From NCBI GenBank assembly GCA_903832005.1, contig CAIKZO010000035.1, positions 1-64,000 on the forward strand: 64,000 bases of DNA. Direction: 5' to 3'. The position numbers and the translations under genes are program-made. Numbering within the stretch: the first letter of the stretch is position 1; each line of letters starts with the position of its first letter. The stretch is from Enhydrobacter aerosaccus. GTDB lineage: Bacteria > Pseudomonadota > Alphaproteobacteria > Reyranellales > Reyranellaceae. Below the pieces are notes generated by a model. The model was given only the letters and a program-made list of their open reading frames with translations. It was not told where the DNA came from and searched no databases. Positions 1 to 8,144 of the stretch are shown here, piece after piece.

Positions 1-7
1 AGTTAGC

Positions 8-46
8 GCTACCCCGCTACCCCGCTACCCCGCTACCCCGCTACCC
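8..46. repeat. 8-bp tandem repeat GCTACCCC
   Basis: The unit GCTACCCC occurs four times in perfect head-to-tail order from base 8, followed by a fifth copy lacking its last base. It lies outside any gene I can support, just before a hairpin. The element may continue to the left of the window. Function unknown; such short arrays can vary in copy number by slippage. Confidence 0.85.
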
Positions 47-50
47 GTCG

Positions 51-83
51 CTCCCGTTTAATTCCCGTTATTTAAACGGGAAC
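51..83. repeat. Hairpin element, copy A
   Basis: CCCGTTTAA at 53-61 pairs with TTAAACGGG at 72-80 (9 bp, 10-nt loop), followed by AAC. A second copy of the same 33-nt layout is at 20633-20665. About 25 of 33 positions agree, and the stem pair G56:C77 here is A:T there, a compensatory change. CCCGTT also occurs twice here (53-58, 64-69), so the element is partly a direct repeat. There is no run of T after the stem, so it is not an obvious terminator. It precedes the small gene at 125. Confidence 0.6.
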
Positions 84-124
84 TACTCGCGGCAACGTCG
101 AACGGACGATGCCGTTACGACTGA

Positions 125-403
125 ATGGCCACGCAAAAATCGCCCCGCGCGATGATCCTCGACCGCTTCGCGGCGGGATACATCAACATCGACAGTCTCG
201 CGATCGAGGAGGCGGGCGATCGCGTGCGCATCACGGGCGCAGTGCCGACGGAAGACGAGCGGCAGCGCGCAGTGAATTTGCTGGGCGAGGCGCAGGCCGA
301 AGGCATCCGTTTGAGCCATGCGATCGAGGTCCGGCCCGCCGGCAAACCGGCCGACGAAGCGGCCTCCATAGTGGATATCCGCTATCCGCCGGAGCCGGCT
401 TAA
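125..403 (+). CDS. Small BON-like protein (hypothetical)
   Basis: A 92-residue protein with no signal peptide. Residues about 32-70 (VRITGAVPTEDERQRAVNLL and onward to IEVRP) read like one BON half: a beta strand with G-x-V, then a helix rich in E and R, then a second strand. BON domains are usually linked to membranes or to partner proteins, but here the domain stands alone and the assignment rests on pattern only. The ATG lacks a clear Shine-Dalgarno site. Other frames across this stretch are open too, so the reading frame is chosen on protein character. It lies 162 bases before etfB, which has its own promoter. Confidence 0.5.
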   Translation: MATQKSPRAMILDRFAAGYINIDSLAIEEAGDRVRITGAVPTEDERQRAVNLLGEAQAEGIRLSHAIEVRPAGKPADEAASIVDIRYPPEPA

Positions 404-481
404 ACGGCCCTGCCGCGTCTAACCTGTTGAAAGATAGGCGAAAAACCTTCCGCCCTGCGATTTTGTGCAGTGCGCCATATG

Positions 482-511
482 CTTGACATGGTCGGTTGAA
501 CGCCCCTACAC
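482..511 (+). promoter_or_regulatory. Candidate promoter for etfB-etfA-hbd
   Basis: CTTGAC/TTGACA at 482-488 matches the alphaproteobacterial housekeeping -35 element, with a weaker CTACAC-type -10 about 17 bases later (506-511). Transcription would begin near 518, giving a leader of about 48 nt before the etfB ATG. The rest of the 404-565 gap shows nothing else I can name. Confidence 0.5.
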
Positions 512-565
512 GAAAACCCCTTTGCCGGATGGGAGTCCGGCGGCAACTCACCATAGGCGTAACGC

Positions 566-1315
566 ATGAAAGTGCTCGTCGCGGTCAAGCGGGTCATCGA
601 CTACAACGTCAAGATTCGCGTCAAGGCCGACAACACCGGTGTCGAGACGGCCAACGTCAAGATGTCGATGAACCCCTTCGATGAGATCGCTGTCGAAGAA
701 GCGATCCGGATGAAAGAGAAGGGCGCCGCGACCGAGATCATCGCTTTCTCCGCCGGACCCGCCCAGTGCCAGGAGACGATCCGCACCGCGCTCGCCATGG
801 GCGCCGACCGCGGCGTCCTCGTCCAGACCGATGCCGAACTGCAGCCGCTGGCCGTCGCCAAGCTGCTCAAGGCCGTGGTCGACAAGGAACAGCCCGGCCT
901 GGTGATCGTCGGCAAGCAGGCGATCGACGACGACTCCAACGCCACCGGCCAGATGCTGGCAGCGCTGCTCGGCTGGTCGGTCGGCACCTTCGCCAACAAG
1001 CTCAACGTCGCCGACGGTTCGGTCGAGGTGAAGCGCGAGGTCGACGGCGGCCTCGAGAACATCAAGCTCAAGATGCCGGCGGTGATCACCACCGACCTGC
1101 GCCTCAACGAGCCGCGCTACGCCTCGCTGCCCAACATCATGAAGGCGAAGAAGAAGCCGATCGAAGTGCTGGCGCCGGACGCGCTGGGCGTCGACGTGGC
1201 GCCGCGCCTCAAGACGCTGAAGGTCGAGGAGCCGCCGAAGCGTAAGTCCGGCATCAAGGTGAAGACCGTGGCCGAGTTGGTCGAGAAGCTGAAGAACGAA
1301 GCGGGAGTGATCTGA
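566..1315 (+). CDS. etfB: Electron transfer flavoprotein beta subunit
   Basis: The 249-residue product forms with EtfA the heterodimer that takes electrons from acyl-CoA dehydrogenases and passes them to ETF:ubiquinone oxidoreductase. It opens with [19 protein letters not shown], typical of the family, followed by [18 protein letters not shown]. The EtfB signature lies around residues 155-175 ([20 protein letters not shown]). Length is normal. The stop is 2 bp before etfA, so the two are translated together, and a CTTGAC promoter precedes the gene. The isovaleryl-CoA dehydrogenase at 46.8 kb is one likely electron donor. Confidence 0.97.
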   Translation: MKVLVAVKRVIDYNVKIRVKADNTGVETANVKMSMNPFDEIAVEEAIRMKEKGAATEIIAFSAGPAQCQETIRTALAMGADRGVLVQTDAELQPLAVAKLLKAVVDKEQPGLVIVGKQAIDDDSNATGQMLAALLGWSVGTFANKLNVADGSVEVKREVDGGLENIKLKMPAVITTDLRLNEPRYASLPNIMKAKKKPIEVLAPDALGVDVAPRLKTLKVEEPPKRKSGIKVKTVAELVEKLKNEAGVI

Positions 1316-1317
1316 CC

Positions 1318-2253
1318 ATGGCCATTCTCGTCGTCGCCGCGCATGACGGCAAAGCCGTCCGCGCCAACGTCGCCAATGCCGTCGCCGCCGCGGGCCAGAT
1401 GGGCTCGGATGTGACCGTGCTGGTCGCCGGCAAGGACTGCGGCGAAGCCGCCAAGTCGGCCGCCGCGATCGCCGGCGTCGCCAAGGTGCTGCAGGCGGAA
1501 GACGCCGCCTACGCCAACTGGCTGGCCGAGGATGTGGCGCCGCTGGTCGTGAAGCTAGCCCCCAACTACAGCCACATCGTGATGGCGGCCGACTCCGTCG
1601 GCAAGAACATCGCGCCGCGCGTCGCGGCCCTGCTCGATGTCGGTCAGGTCTCCGAGGCGATCAAGGTGGAGTCTCCCGACACGTTCGTGCGGCCGATCTA
1701 TGCCGGCAACGCCATGGCCACCGTGCAGAGCACCGACAAGATCAAGGTCATCACGGTGCGTCCGACCAACTTCAAGGCGGCGGCCGGTGGCGGCTCTGCC
1801 CCGATCGAGCAGATCGGCGGCGAGGGCTCCAAGGGCCTGTCGTCCTACGTCGGCGCCGAGCTCTCCAAGAGCGAGCGTCCGGAGCTCACCTCGGCCAAGA
1901 TCGTGGTCTCGGGTGGCCGCGGCATGGGCAGTGGCGACAACTTCAAGATCCTCGAGAAGCTGGCCGACACGCTGGGTGCGGGCCTCGGCGCCAGCCGCGC
2001 GGCGGTCGACGCGGGCTACGTGCCGAACGACTATCAGGTCGGCCAGACCGGCAAGGTGGTGGCGCCCGACCTCTACATCGCCGTCGGCATCTCCGGTGCG
2101 ATCCAGCATCTCGCCGGCATGAAGGACAGCAAGACCATCGTTGCGATCAACAAGGACGAAGAGGCGCCGATCTTCCAGGTCGCCGACTACGGCATCGTGG
2201 GCGATCTGTTCCAGATCGTTCCCGAGCTCACTGCCGCCGTAGAGAAGAAGTAG
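1318..2253 (+). CDS. etfA: Electron transfer flavoprotein alpha subunit
   Basis: The 311-residue FAD-binding partner of EtfB. The N-terminal half is the ETF alpha/beta fold. The C-terminal FAD domain starts near residue 197 with [12 protein letters not shown] and continues through [20 protein letters not shown] and [20 protein letters not shown], the usual FAD-binding signature. It begins two bases after the etfB stop, with the ribosome binding site inside the etfB end (GCGGGAGTGA). The gene is followed 15 bp later by the hydroxyacyl-CoA dehydrogenase, the standard alphaproteobacterial etfBA-hbd arrangement. Confidence 0.97.
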   Translation: MAILVVAAHDGKAVRANVANAVAAAGQMGSDVTVLVAGKDCGEAAKSAAAIAGVAKVLQAEDAAYANWLAEDVAPLVVKLAPNYSHIVMAADSVGKNIAPRVAALLDVGQVSEAIKVESPDTFVRPIYAGNAMATVQSTDKIKVITVRPTNFKAAAGGGSAPIEQIGGEGSKGLSSYVGAELSKSERPELTSAKIVVSGGRGMGSGDNFKILEKLADTLGAGLGASRAAVDAGYVPNDYQVGQTGKVVAPDLYIAVGISGAIQHLAGMKDSKTIVAINKDEEAPIFQVADYGIVGDLFQIVPELTAAVEKK

Positions 2254-2268
2254 GGTTCAGGAGTTCCC

Positions 2269-3144
2269 ATGGTGATCAAGCGCATCGGCGTCATCGGCGC
2301 TGGCCAGATGGGCAGCGGCATCGCCCATGTCTGTGCCCTCAAGGGCTACGACATCCGTCTGGTCGACGTCGACCAGTCCCGTCTCGATGCGGGCATCGAC
2401 GCCATCGGCCGCAACATGGACCGCCAGATCGGGCGCGGCATGATCCGCCCCGAGGACAAGGATGCGGGCATCAAGCGCATCACCACCGGCGTCGACTACA
2501 AGGTCTTCGCCGACTGCGACCTGGTCGTCGAAGCGGCGACCGAGAACGAGTCGGTCAAGCGCGAGATCTTCAAGAAAGTCTGTGTCGGCCTGCCGCCGAA
2601 CGTCCTGCTGGCGACCAACACCTCGTCGATTTCGGTGACGCGTCTTGCGTCCGTGACCGACCGCCCGGGCAAGTTCATGGGCATGCACTTCATGAACCCG
2701 GTGCCGCTGATGGGCCTGGTCGAGCTGATCCGGGGCATCGCCACGGAAGAGGAGACCTTCCGCACCGTTCGCGAAGTGGTCGTGAAGCTCGAGAAGAAGC
2801 CGGTCAATGCCGAGGATTTCCCGGCGTTCATCGTGAACCGCATCCTGCTGCCGATGATCAACGAGGCGGTCTACGCGCTCTACGAAGGCGTCGGCAACGT
2901 CGAGGCGATCGACACCGGCATGAAGCTCGGCGCCAACCATCCGATGGGCCCGCTCGAGCTGGCTGATTTCATAGGCCTCGACACTTGTTTGTCGGTGATG
3001 CAGGTCCTGCACGAAGGTCTGGCGGATTCGAAGTACCGGCCGTGCCCGCTGCTGGTGAAGTATGTCGAGGCCGGCTGGGTCGGCCGTAAAGTGAAGCGCG
3101 GCTTCTACGACTATTCCGGCGAGCGGCCCGTTCCGACTCGGTGA
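2269..3144 (+). CDS. hbd: 3-hydroxybutyryl-CoA dehydrogenase
   Basis: A 291-residue NAD-dependent 3-hydroxyacyl-CoA dehydrogenase of the short, single-function type, oxidising (S)-3-hydroxyacyl-CoA to acetoacetyl-CoA or acting in reverse in butyrate or PHB-linked pathways. The Rossmann motif GAGQMGSG is at residues 10-17. Catalytic residues expected of the family are visible: His140 in MGMHFMNPVP, Glu152 in LVELIRG and Asn190 in FIVNRILLPMINEA. The C-terminal dimerisation domain includes HPMGPLELADFIGLD. It ends the etfB-etfA-hbd operon. The exact chain-length preference cannot be read from sequence. Confidence 0.94.
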   Translation: MVIKRIGVIGAGQMGSGIAHVCALKGYDIRLVDVDQSRLDAGIDAIGRNMDRQIGRGMIRPEDKDAGIKRITTGVDYKVFADCDLVVEAATENESVKREIFKKVCVGLPPNVLLATNTSSISVTRLASVTDRPGKFMGMHFMNPVPLMGLVELIRGIATEEETFRTVREVVVKLEKKPVNAEDFPAFIVNRILLPMINEAVYALYEGVGNVEAIDTGMKLGANHPMGPLELADFIGLDTCLSVMQVLHEGLADSKYRPCPLLVKYVEAGWVGRKVKRGFYDYSGERPVPTR

Positions 3145-3217
3145 GGGCCCGACCCGCTAATAGCGAGGCAAGCGGCCGCGTTGCCCAACGCGCCGTTTGC
3201 TGGCTAGGATCGCGGGC

Positions 3218-4033
3218 ATGATTCACATTCCCCAGGTCGTTGCACGGATACCGATCCTGCGGGGTGTCTTTCGTCTTTTGCTGATGGCCTATGCGCGGCT
3301 GTTCAAGAGCCGCTTCGTGATCGAGAATCGCATGGGCCTCGATCTCCTGCTCGACCGCGACAACATCATCGACTGGCAGCTCTTCATCGCCGGCAAGTGG
3401 GAGCGGCCGCAATTCACCGAGTTGTTCGGCCTGGCCGCCGAGCAGCTGCGGCGGCGCAAGGCCGACGCGGTGTTCCTCGACGTCGGCGCGCACTGGGGAC
3501 TCTATGCGCTGGCAGCGCGCCAGAGCGGCATGTTCGGCCGCATCGTGGCCTTCGAACCCGACCCGATCAGCTATGCCCAGCTCCACGCCAACCTGTTCCT
3601 GAACAAGGCGCACGACTTCATCGAGACACGGCAGCTCGCGGCGACCAACCGCGAGCGCGTCTTCGCGCTCGAGCCGGGCGACATCCACAATCGCGGCGCG
3701 ACGCGGGTGATCGATCCCGATCGCGGCCATCCCGCCACCTGCCGCGGCGTGACGATCGATAGCGAATTCGACTTTGCCGACAAGCTGGTTGTCATCAAGA
3801 TCGACGTCGAGAGCCACGAGCCCGAGGTGCTGGACGGGATGAAGCGCCTGCTGTCGCGCAACCGCTGCATCATCCAGGTCGAGGTGTGGGACCAGCCGGC
3901 GGGCGAGACCGAGCGGCGTTTCAAGGCCCTGTCGACGCTGTTCACCTCCTACGGCATCCGCTTCGTGCGGGCGATCGACGCCGATTTCTATTTCGTCTCC
4001 GATTTCCCCCACGCTCGCGAGGTCCGATCATGA
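3218..4033 (+). CDS. FkbM-family methyltransferase
   Basis: A 271-residue SAM-dependent methyltransferase of the FkbM type. The SAM-binding motif I is near residue 86 (VFLDVGAHWGLYAL), followed by RIVAFEPDPISYAQLHANL, with VVIKIDVESHEPEVLDGM later, all typical of FkbM proteins, which O-methylate sugars or polyketides. The substrate is not evident. I chose the ATG at 3218 because AGGA lies 8 nt upstream; a TTG seven codons earlier is possible. Its stop overlaps the next start as ATGA, so the two are coupled. Confidence 0.85.
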   Translation: MIHIPQVVARIPILRGVFRLLLMAYARLFKSRFVIENRMGLDLLLDRDNIIDWQLFIAGKWERPQFTELFGLAAEQLRRRKADAVFLDVGAHWGLYALAARQSGMFGRIVAFEPDPISYAQLHANLFLNKAHDFIETRQLAATNRERVFALEPGDIHNRGATRVIDPDRGHPATCRGVTIDSEFDFADKLVVIKIDVESHEPEVLDGMKRLLSRNRCIIQVEVWDQPAGETERRFKALSTLFTSYGIRFVRAIDADFYFVSDFPHAREVRS

Positions 4034-4479
4034 AACGTCCTCTGCTGCGCGTCCTTGCGTTCCTGCTGGTGCTTGCGCCGTTGGCGCCGGCCAGCGCGCA
4101 GGCGGTGTTCATCGCCCGCAAGGCCGTGCAGCGCATCCATTCCATGGCGATCGAGAGCGAGCAGGCGGGCGGTCCTCGCCGCGAGTTCGTCACCGTGATC
4201 CTCGAGGCGCCGGCCGATCGTGTGTTCGAGACGGCGCTCGAGACCGTTCGCCACAATCCCAATGCGCGCCTGCTGATGAGCGATCCCGTCCAGCGCCGCC
4301 TGCAGGTGGCCGAGGGCGAACGGGTCGGCACCGTGAACGTGGTCGAGCTCGACAAGGACGTCTCGCAGCTGATGATCGCCGGGACCTCGCCCGCCAACGA
4401 GCCGCCCGCCGCCTCGCGCGTGATCGCGACCGTGATGCGGCTCTGCGAGCAGATGAAGAAACAGTGCACGGTGGAGTAA
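4030..4479 (+). CDS. Secreted hypothetical protein
   Basis: A 149-residue protein with a clear signal peptide: basic start (MKRPLLR), hydrophobic core and an ASA-Q cleavage site near residue 23. The mature part contains a region starting REFVTVILEAPADRVFETAL and VRHNPNARLLMSDPVQRRL that alternates strand and helix like small periplasmic lipid- or ligand-binding modules, but I do not recognise the family. It has two cysteines near the C-terminus (RLCEQMKKQC) that could form a disulfide. It overlaps the FkbM stop by ATGA and is followed 4 bp later by the M81 peptidase gene, so all three are probably one transcript. Confidence 0.75.
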   Translation: MKRPLLRVLAFLLVLAPLAPASAQAVFIARKAVQRIHSMAIESEQAGGPRREFVTVILEAPADRVFETALETVRHNPNARLLMSDPVQRRLQVAEGERVGTVNVVELDKDVSQLMIAGTSPANEPPAASRVIATVMRLCEQMKKQCTVE

Positions 4480-4483
4480 GACG

Positions 4484-5953
4484 ATGCGTATCGCGGTTCT
4501 GTTCTTCGCCCACGAGACCGTGACGTTCCTCGCGAACGACACGACTCTCGCTGACTTCACCTACCCCGGCTCCCCCGCCGCGGGCGAAGCGCTGCTTGCC
4601 CACGATCCCAAGGGATACATGGGCGGCTTCGTCAAAGTCGCGCGCGAGTACGACGGCGTCGAACTGGTCGGTATCGAATCGCCGCTGTGGCCGAAGACCG
4701 GCACCGGTTCGGGCTGGATCACCCAGGAGGCCTACGAGACCTTCCTCGGCAAGATGATCGCGGAGCTCAAGGCCGGCGGGAAATGGGACGGCGTCTATCT
4801 CAGCCTGCACGGCGCGATGGGCGTGCGCGGCGTGGCGAAGCCCGAAGCCGACATCGCGCGGCGCGTGCGCGAGGTGGTGGGGCGCTCCGCCTTCATCGTC
4901 GGCACTTTCGATCCGCACGGCAACGAGGACGAGGAGTTCCTGGCCGCCGCCGACATGGCGTTCTGCGTGAAGTACTTCCCGCACTACGACAGCCACCTGC
5001 AGGGCGAGCGCGCGGCGCGCATGCTGGTGCGCGCGATCCGCGGCGACTACACGCCCACGACGGTCACCCAGAAGGTGCCGATCATCACGCCGACGGTGCT
5101 GCAGTGGACCGGCGCCTCGCCGTGGATGGACATGGTGCAGCGCGCGATGATCTGGGAAGCGCGCGAGCCCGACGTCTATGTGAACGTGTTCTTCGGCTTT
5201 CCCTTCGCCGACGTGCCCGATGTCGGGCTGACGTTCGAGGTCATGACCAACGGCAATCCGAAGCTGGCGCGCCACATCGCCGACGACATGGCGCAATGGG
5301 CGTGGCGTCGACGCGAGGCGCTCTTGAACACAGCCAAGGTCCATCTGATCCCGGAGGGTGTGAAGCTCGCCAAGCAGGCGATCGCCAAAGGGGAGACGCC
5401 GGTGGTGCTGGCCGACCACAGCGACCGCTCGGGCTACGCGACCTGGATACTGAAGGAAGTGATCGAGCAGGGACTCGAGAGTGTGCTGATTGCGACCGTC
5501 GCGGATGCCAAGCTGAGCGACGCGCTGAAGGCGAAGGGCGTGAAGGCGGGCGACGCGTTCGATTATGACGTGGGCGGACTGGCCGATGAGTCGGCAGGTC
5601 AACCGGTCCGGGTCAACGGAACCGTTGTCAAAGCTGTGGAAGCCAACGGCTTGCTTTGGGTCGTGGTCGAGTTCGGCAAGGGCAACGTGCTGGTCCTAAG
5701 CCGCTTCCTCGTGCAGGTCCAAGAGACGCAGCATCTCACCGATCTGCTCGGCGACATCTCCAAGTTCAAGGCCATCGCCATCAAGAGCCGCGTGCACTTC
5801 CGGCGCGGCTTCGACGACAGCGGCTTCGCCAAGACGATTTTGCTGGTCGAGCCGGTCGAACCGTACCTCGGCACGGTCCGGCTCGACGGCCTGTCCTACA
5901 AGAATGTCGACCTGAAGAAGTTCTATCCCTACGGTGACGTCAAATTCCCGTAG
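4484..5953 (+). CDS. M81 family (MlrC-type) metallopeptidase
   Basis: The 489-residue product matches the microcystinase C (MlrC) family: an N-terminal DUF1485-type domain with AHET at residues 9-12, GTFDPHGNEDEEF around 141-153 and YFPHYDSHLQGERAARML around 164-181, supplying the His and Asp residues expected to bind zinc, then a C-terminal MlrC domain with VVLADHSDRSGYATW. MlrC cleaves linear peptide intermediates in microcystin breakdown, but most homologues sit in genomes without mlrA and probably act on other peptides or amides. No signal peptide is seen, so it is cytoplasmic. The VOC gene follows 17 bp later. Confidence 0.88.
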   Translation: MRIAVLFFAHETVTFLANDTTLADFTYPGSPAAGEALLAHDPKGYMGGFVKVAREYDGVELVGIESPLWPKTGTGSGWITQEAYETFLGKMIAELKAGGKWDGVYLSLHGAMGVRGVAKPEADIARRVREVVGRSAFIVGTFDPHGNEDEEFLAAADMAFCVKYFPHYDSHLQGERAARMLVRAIRGDYTPTTVTQKVPIITPTVLQWTGASPWMDMVQRAMIWEAREPDVYVNVFFGFPFADVPDVGLTFEVMTNGNPKLARHIADDMAQWAWRRREALLNTAKVHLIPEGVKLAKQAIAKGETPVVLADHSDRSGYATWILKEVIEQGLESVLIATVADAKLSDALKAKGVKAGDAFDYDVGGLADESAGQPVRVNGTVVKAVEANGLLWVVVEFGKGNVLVLSRFLVQVQETQHLTDLLGDISKFKAIAIKSRVHFRRGFDDSGFAKTILLVEPVEPYLGTVRLDGLSYKNVDLKKFYPYGDVKFP

Positions 5954-5970
5954 AGGAGAAGGAGGACGCC

Positions 5971-6408
5971 ATGGCCATCGAGATTATGGAGATCCATCAC
6001 ACCGGCGTGCGCATCGACACCGGCGCCGAGAAGCTCGAAGCGACCAAGGGTTTCTACAACGACGTGCTGGGCCTGCCGCACGACACCAAGCGGCCGCTTA
6101 TTCCCGGCATTCCCGGCGCCTGGATCAATGTCGGCGAAGTGGGCCAGATCCATCTGATCGGGGGCGAGCAGCCGTCGCCGGTCGCCAAGGGCCCGGGCCA
6201 GGATCCGACGCGGCCGCATGTCGCCTTCGCGGTGAAGGACATCGTGGCGACGCGCCAGGAACTCGACCGCATGGGCGTGACCTATTGGGTGATCGAGGGA
6301 CTCACCAGTCCAGACTCGACGCAGGTCTTCATGAACGATCCTTGCGGCAACATGGTGGAGCTGCACCAGTTCGACAAATGCCGTTGCCGCGCCAGCAATA
6401 GGGCGTAA
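5971..6408 (+). CDS. VOC family (glyoxalase/dioxygenase-fold) protein
   Basis: A 145-residue single-chain vicinal-oxygen-chelate protein with two beta-alpha-beta-beta-beta units. Candidate metal ligands are His9/His10 (IHHTGVRI), His83 (HVAFAVKD) and Glu130 (NMVELHQFD), the usual H...H/E pattern. The family includes glyoxalase I, fosfomycin-resistance enzymes and ring-cleavage dioxygenases, and the substrate is not evident here. A good AGGAG-type site (GAGGAGAAGGAGG) precedes the ATG. It is co-directional with and close behind the M81 peptidase gene. Confidence 0.85.
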   Translation: MAIEIMEIHHTGVRIDTGAEKLEATKGFYNDVLGLPHDTKRPLIPGIPGAWINVGEVGQIHLIGGEQPSPVAKGPGQDPTRPHVAFAVKDIVATRQELDRMGVTYWVIEGLTSPDSTQVFMNDPCGNMVELHQFDKCRCRASNRA

Positions 6409-6509
6409 CCGCCACCGTCGCGAAACACACGAAACGCATCTGCTGCGCCGCAACATCGGTACGTTACCGGTAGATCCCTACACGAGTACTTCGATCGTGG
6501 AGGGGTAAA

Positions 6510-6695
6510 ATGGTTCAGCTTGCTGGCGCTATTGCCTTCGGTCTGGCGGCCGCTGCGTTCCTCTGGGAAGGCGACCCGATCCTTGGCTTTGTCTTCGTGA
6601 CCTGTGCCTTGGTCTGGGCCGGCGCGACATGGGTGCAGAGGCCCCTGCGTCGTCCGGTTTCGGGCGAGCGCGACGGTCTCCTGCCGAGACACTAG
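6510..6695 (+). CDS. Small membrane protein (hypothetical)
   Basis: A 61-residue protein with two short hydrophobic stretches (about residues 3-18 and 24-42) and a basic tail, so probably a small inner-membrane protein. A strong site, GGAGGGG, lies 4-5 bases before the ATG, which supports it as a real gene despite its length. I do not recognise the family. It ends 7 bp before the stop of the convergent CoA-transferase gene. The 101-bp gap before it holds the imperfect palindrome GGTACGTTACC. Confidence 0.6.
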   Translation: MVQLAGAIAFGLAAAAFLWEGDPILGFVFVTCALVWAGATWVQRPLRRPVSGERDGLLPRH

Positions 6696-6702
6696 TCCGT
6701 CA

Positions 6703-8142
6703 TTAGTCGTTCGCCGCCGCGCTCTCCGTCGAGCGCGCCGGCCACACCGGCTTGTGATAGCCGAGCGGCACCGACGGCCGGGTCCAGAAGCCCGGCGTTG
6801 CCGACAGTTGCGCGACGGGCGCCAGGTGACGCAGCGGTCCCTTCGGGGTCTGGCTGGTCGTCGACCAGCGCTCGACCTCCGACGCTTCGAATTCGGCGGG
6901 CACGTTCGCAAGCGTGCTCGCCGGCACTTCGCCCATGTCGACCAGCCACTTGCCGACCTGGGCGAGCGAGATGCGCACCAGCCAGCTGCCGCCTTCGGTC
7001 GCGCGCCGCGCCAGCGCCACCATGGCGCCGAACGCCATCAGGTAGCCGGTGCAATAGTCGATCGCCGACAGCGGATAGAACTGCGGGCCGGGCTCCTTCC
7101 CCGGAAAGAGCTCGCCCTGGCGCAAGACCATGCCGCTCACCGCCTGTACGACGGTGTCGAAGCCGCGCCGTCCGGACCAGGGACCGGCGTGGCTGAAGGC
7201 CGACAGCGAGACACAGACCAGGCCGGGCCGCAGCTTCACCAGTTCTTCGGGCGAGAGGCCGCGCGCGCCCAGGCTGCCCGGGCGATAGCCCTGCGAGAAG
7301 ACGTCGGCGTCGCGGATCAACCCGCGCAGAGTCTCCATCTGGTCGGGCTCGCGCATGTCGAGCTGCGCGTTGAGCTTGCCGTGACCGGTGTCCCATTCCT
7401 GATAGCCGAGATTGGGCAGGTGGGCGGCGCTGATCTTCATCACGTCGGCGCCATGCTCCGCCAAGGTGCGCGCAGAGGTCGGCCCCGCCAGCACGCGCGT
7501 GATGTCGACGACGCGAATGCCCGACAGCGGGCGCGTGCCGACAGGCATCGGCTCGGGCTTGCTGTCGCCGATCTTCACGATCTCGAGCAACGGCAGGCCC
7601 GCGACGGCGATGCCCTGCGGGTGGCGCGCCCATTCTTCGTGCGTGCGCACCATGCCGCCGGCGCCCTTGTTGGCGATGATCGCTTCCTCGAGGTCGGCGG
7701 CCGTCCAGTTCAGGACGGCTTTGGCCACCGCCGCGCGATCCTCTTCCACGCCCAGCACCTTCAGCGCGACCGCGCGATGGTTGGGGAAATTGCAATGGAG
7801 ATAGCTCCAGCGCCCGTCCTTGGTTGGATAGAAGCCCATGATGCCGTTGCGCGCCGGCGAAAGCGCGCCATCGCCCAGCTTCATGTAGTGGCCGCTGCGC
7901 ATCGCAGCGCCCGCGTGGCGCATTTCGACGCTGACCTTCTGCTTCTGCCCGCCGCGCACTTCCCAGAGATGCGCCGCCGCCAACCCTGCCGCCGCGATCG
8001 TCGCCGCTCCTGCCTCGCCGACATGGAGCGCCGTGCGCATCATCGGATCGCCCGCGCCGATGAACGTCGCCTCCGAGGAGACATCGCGCGACCAGCCGGC
8101 CAGCGGCAGGATCGACTTCAGGGCATCGAGCGGCTTGGTCAT
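6703..8142 (-). CDS. CoA-transferase family III (CaiB/BaiF)
   Basis: A 479-residue class III CoA-transferase, moving CoA between carboxylic acids. Visible family features are IRVVDITRVLAGPTSARTLAEHGADVMKI (in parts) for CoA binding, the DVFSQGYRPGSL segment, and the catalytic aspartate at residue 329 in RGFDTVVQAVSG. It is longer at the N-terminus than the roughly 400-residue typical members, with an extra domain (residues 1-190) that also looks CaiB-like, so it may be a partial internal duplication. Substrates are unknown. The gene begins 2 bp after the TlpA-like gene ends, so the two form a minus-strand operon. Confidence 0.88.
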   Translation of the reverse strand: MTKPLDALKSILPLAGWSRDVSSEATFIGAGDPMMRTALHVGEAGAATIAAAGLAAAHLWEVRGGQKQKVSVEMRHAGAAMRSGHYMKLGDGALSPARNGIMGFYPTKDGRWSYLHCNFPNHRAVALKVLGVEEDRAAVAKAVLNWTAADLEEAIIANKGAGGMVRTHEEWARHPQGIAVAGLPLLEIVKIGDSKPEPMPVGTRPLSGIRVVDITRVLAGPTSARTLAEHGADVMKISAAHLPNLGYQEWDTGHGKLNAQLDMREPDQMETLRGLIRDADVFSQGYRPGSLGARGLSPEELVKLRPGLVCVSLSAFSHAGPWSGRRGFDTVVQAVSGMVLRQGELFPGKEPGPQFYPLSAIDYCTGYLMAFGAMVALARRATEGGSWLVRISLAQVGKWLVDMGEVPASTLANVPAEFEASEVERWSTTSQTPKGPLRHLAPVAQLSATPGFWTRPSVPLGYHKPVWPARSTESAAAND

Positions 8143-8144
8143 GT

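Noticed and set aside
79-103. EcfG-type promoter suggested by GGAAC at the end of the hairpin copies
   Set aside because: The CGTT -10 expected 16-17 bases later is missing after both copies (79-83 and 20661-20665).
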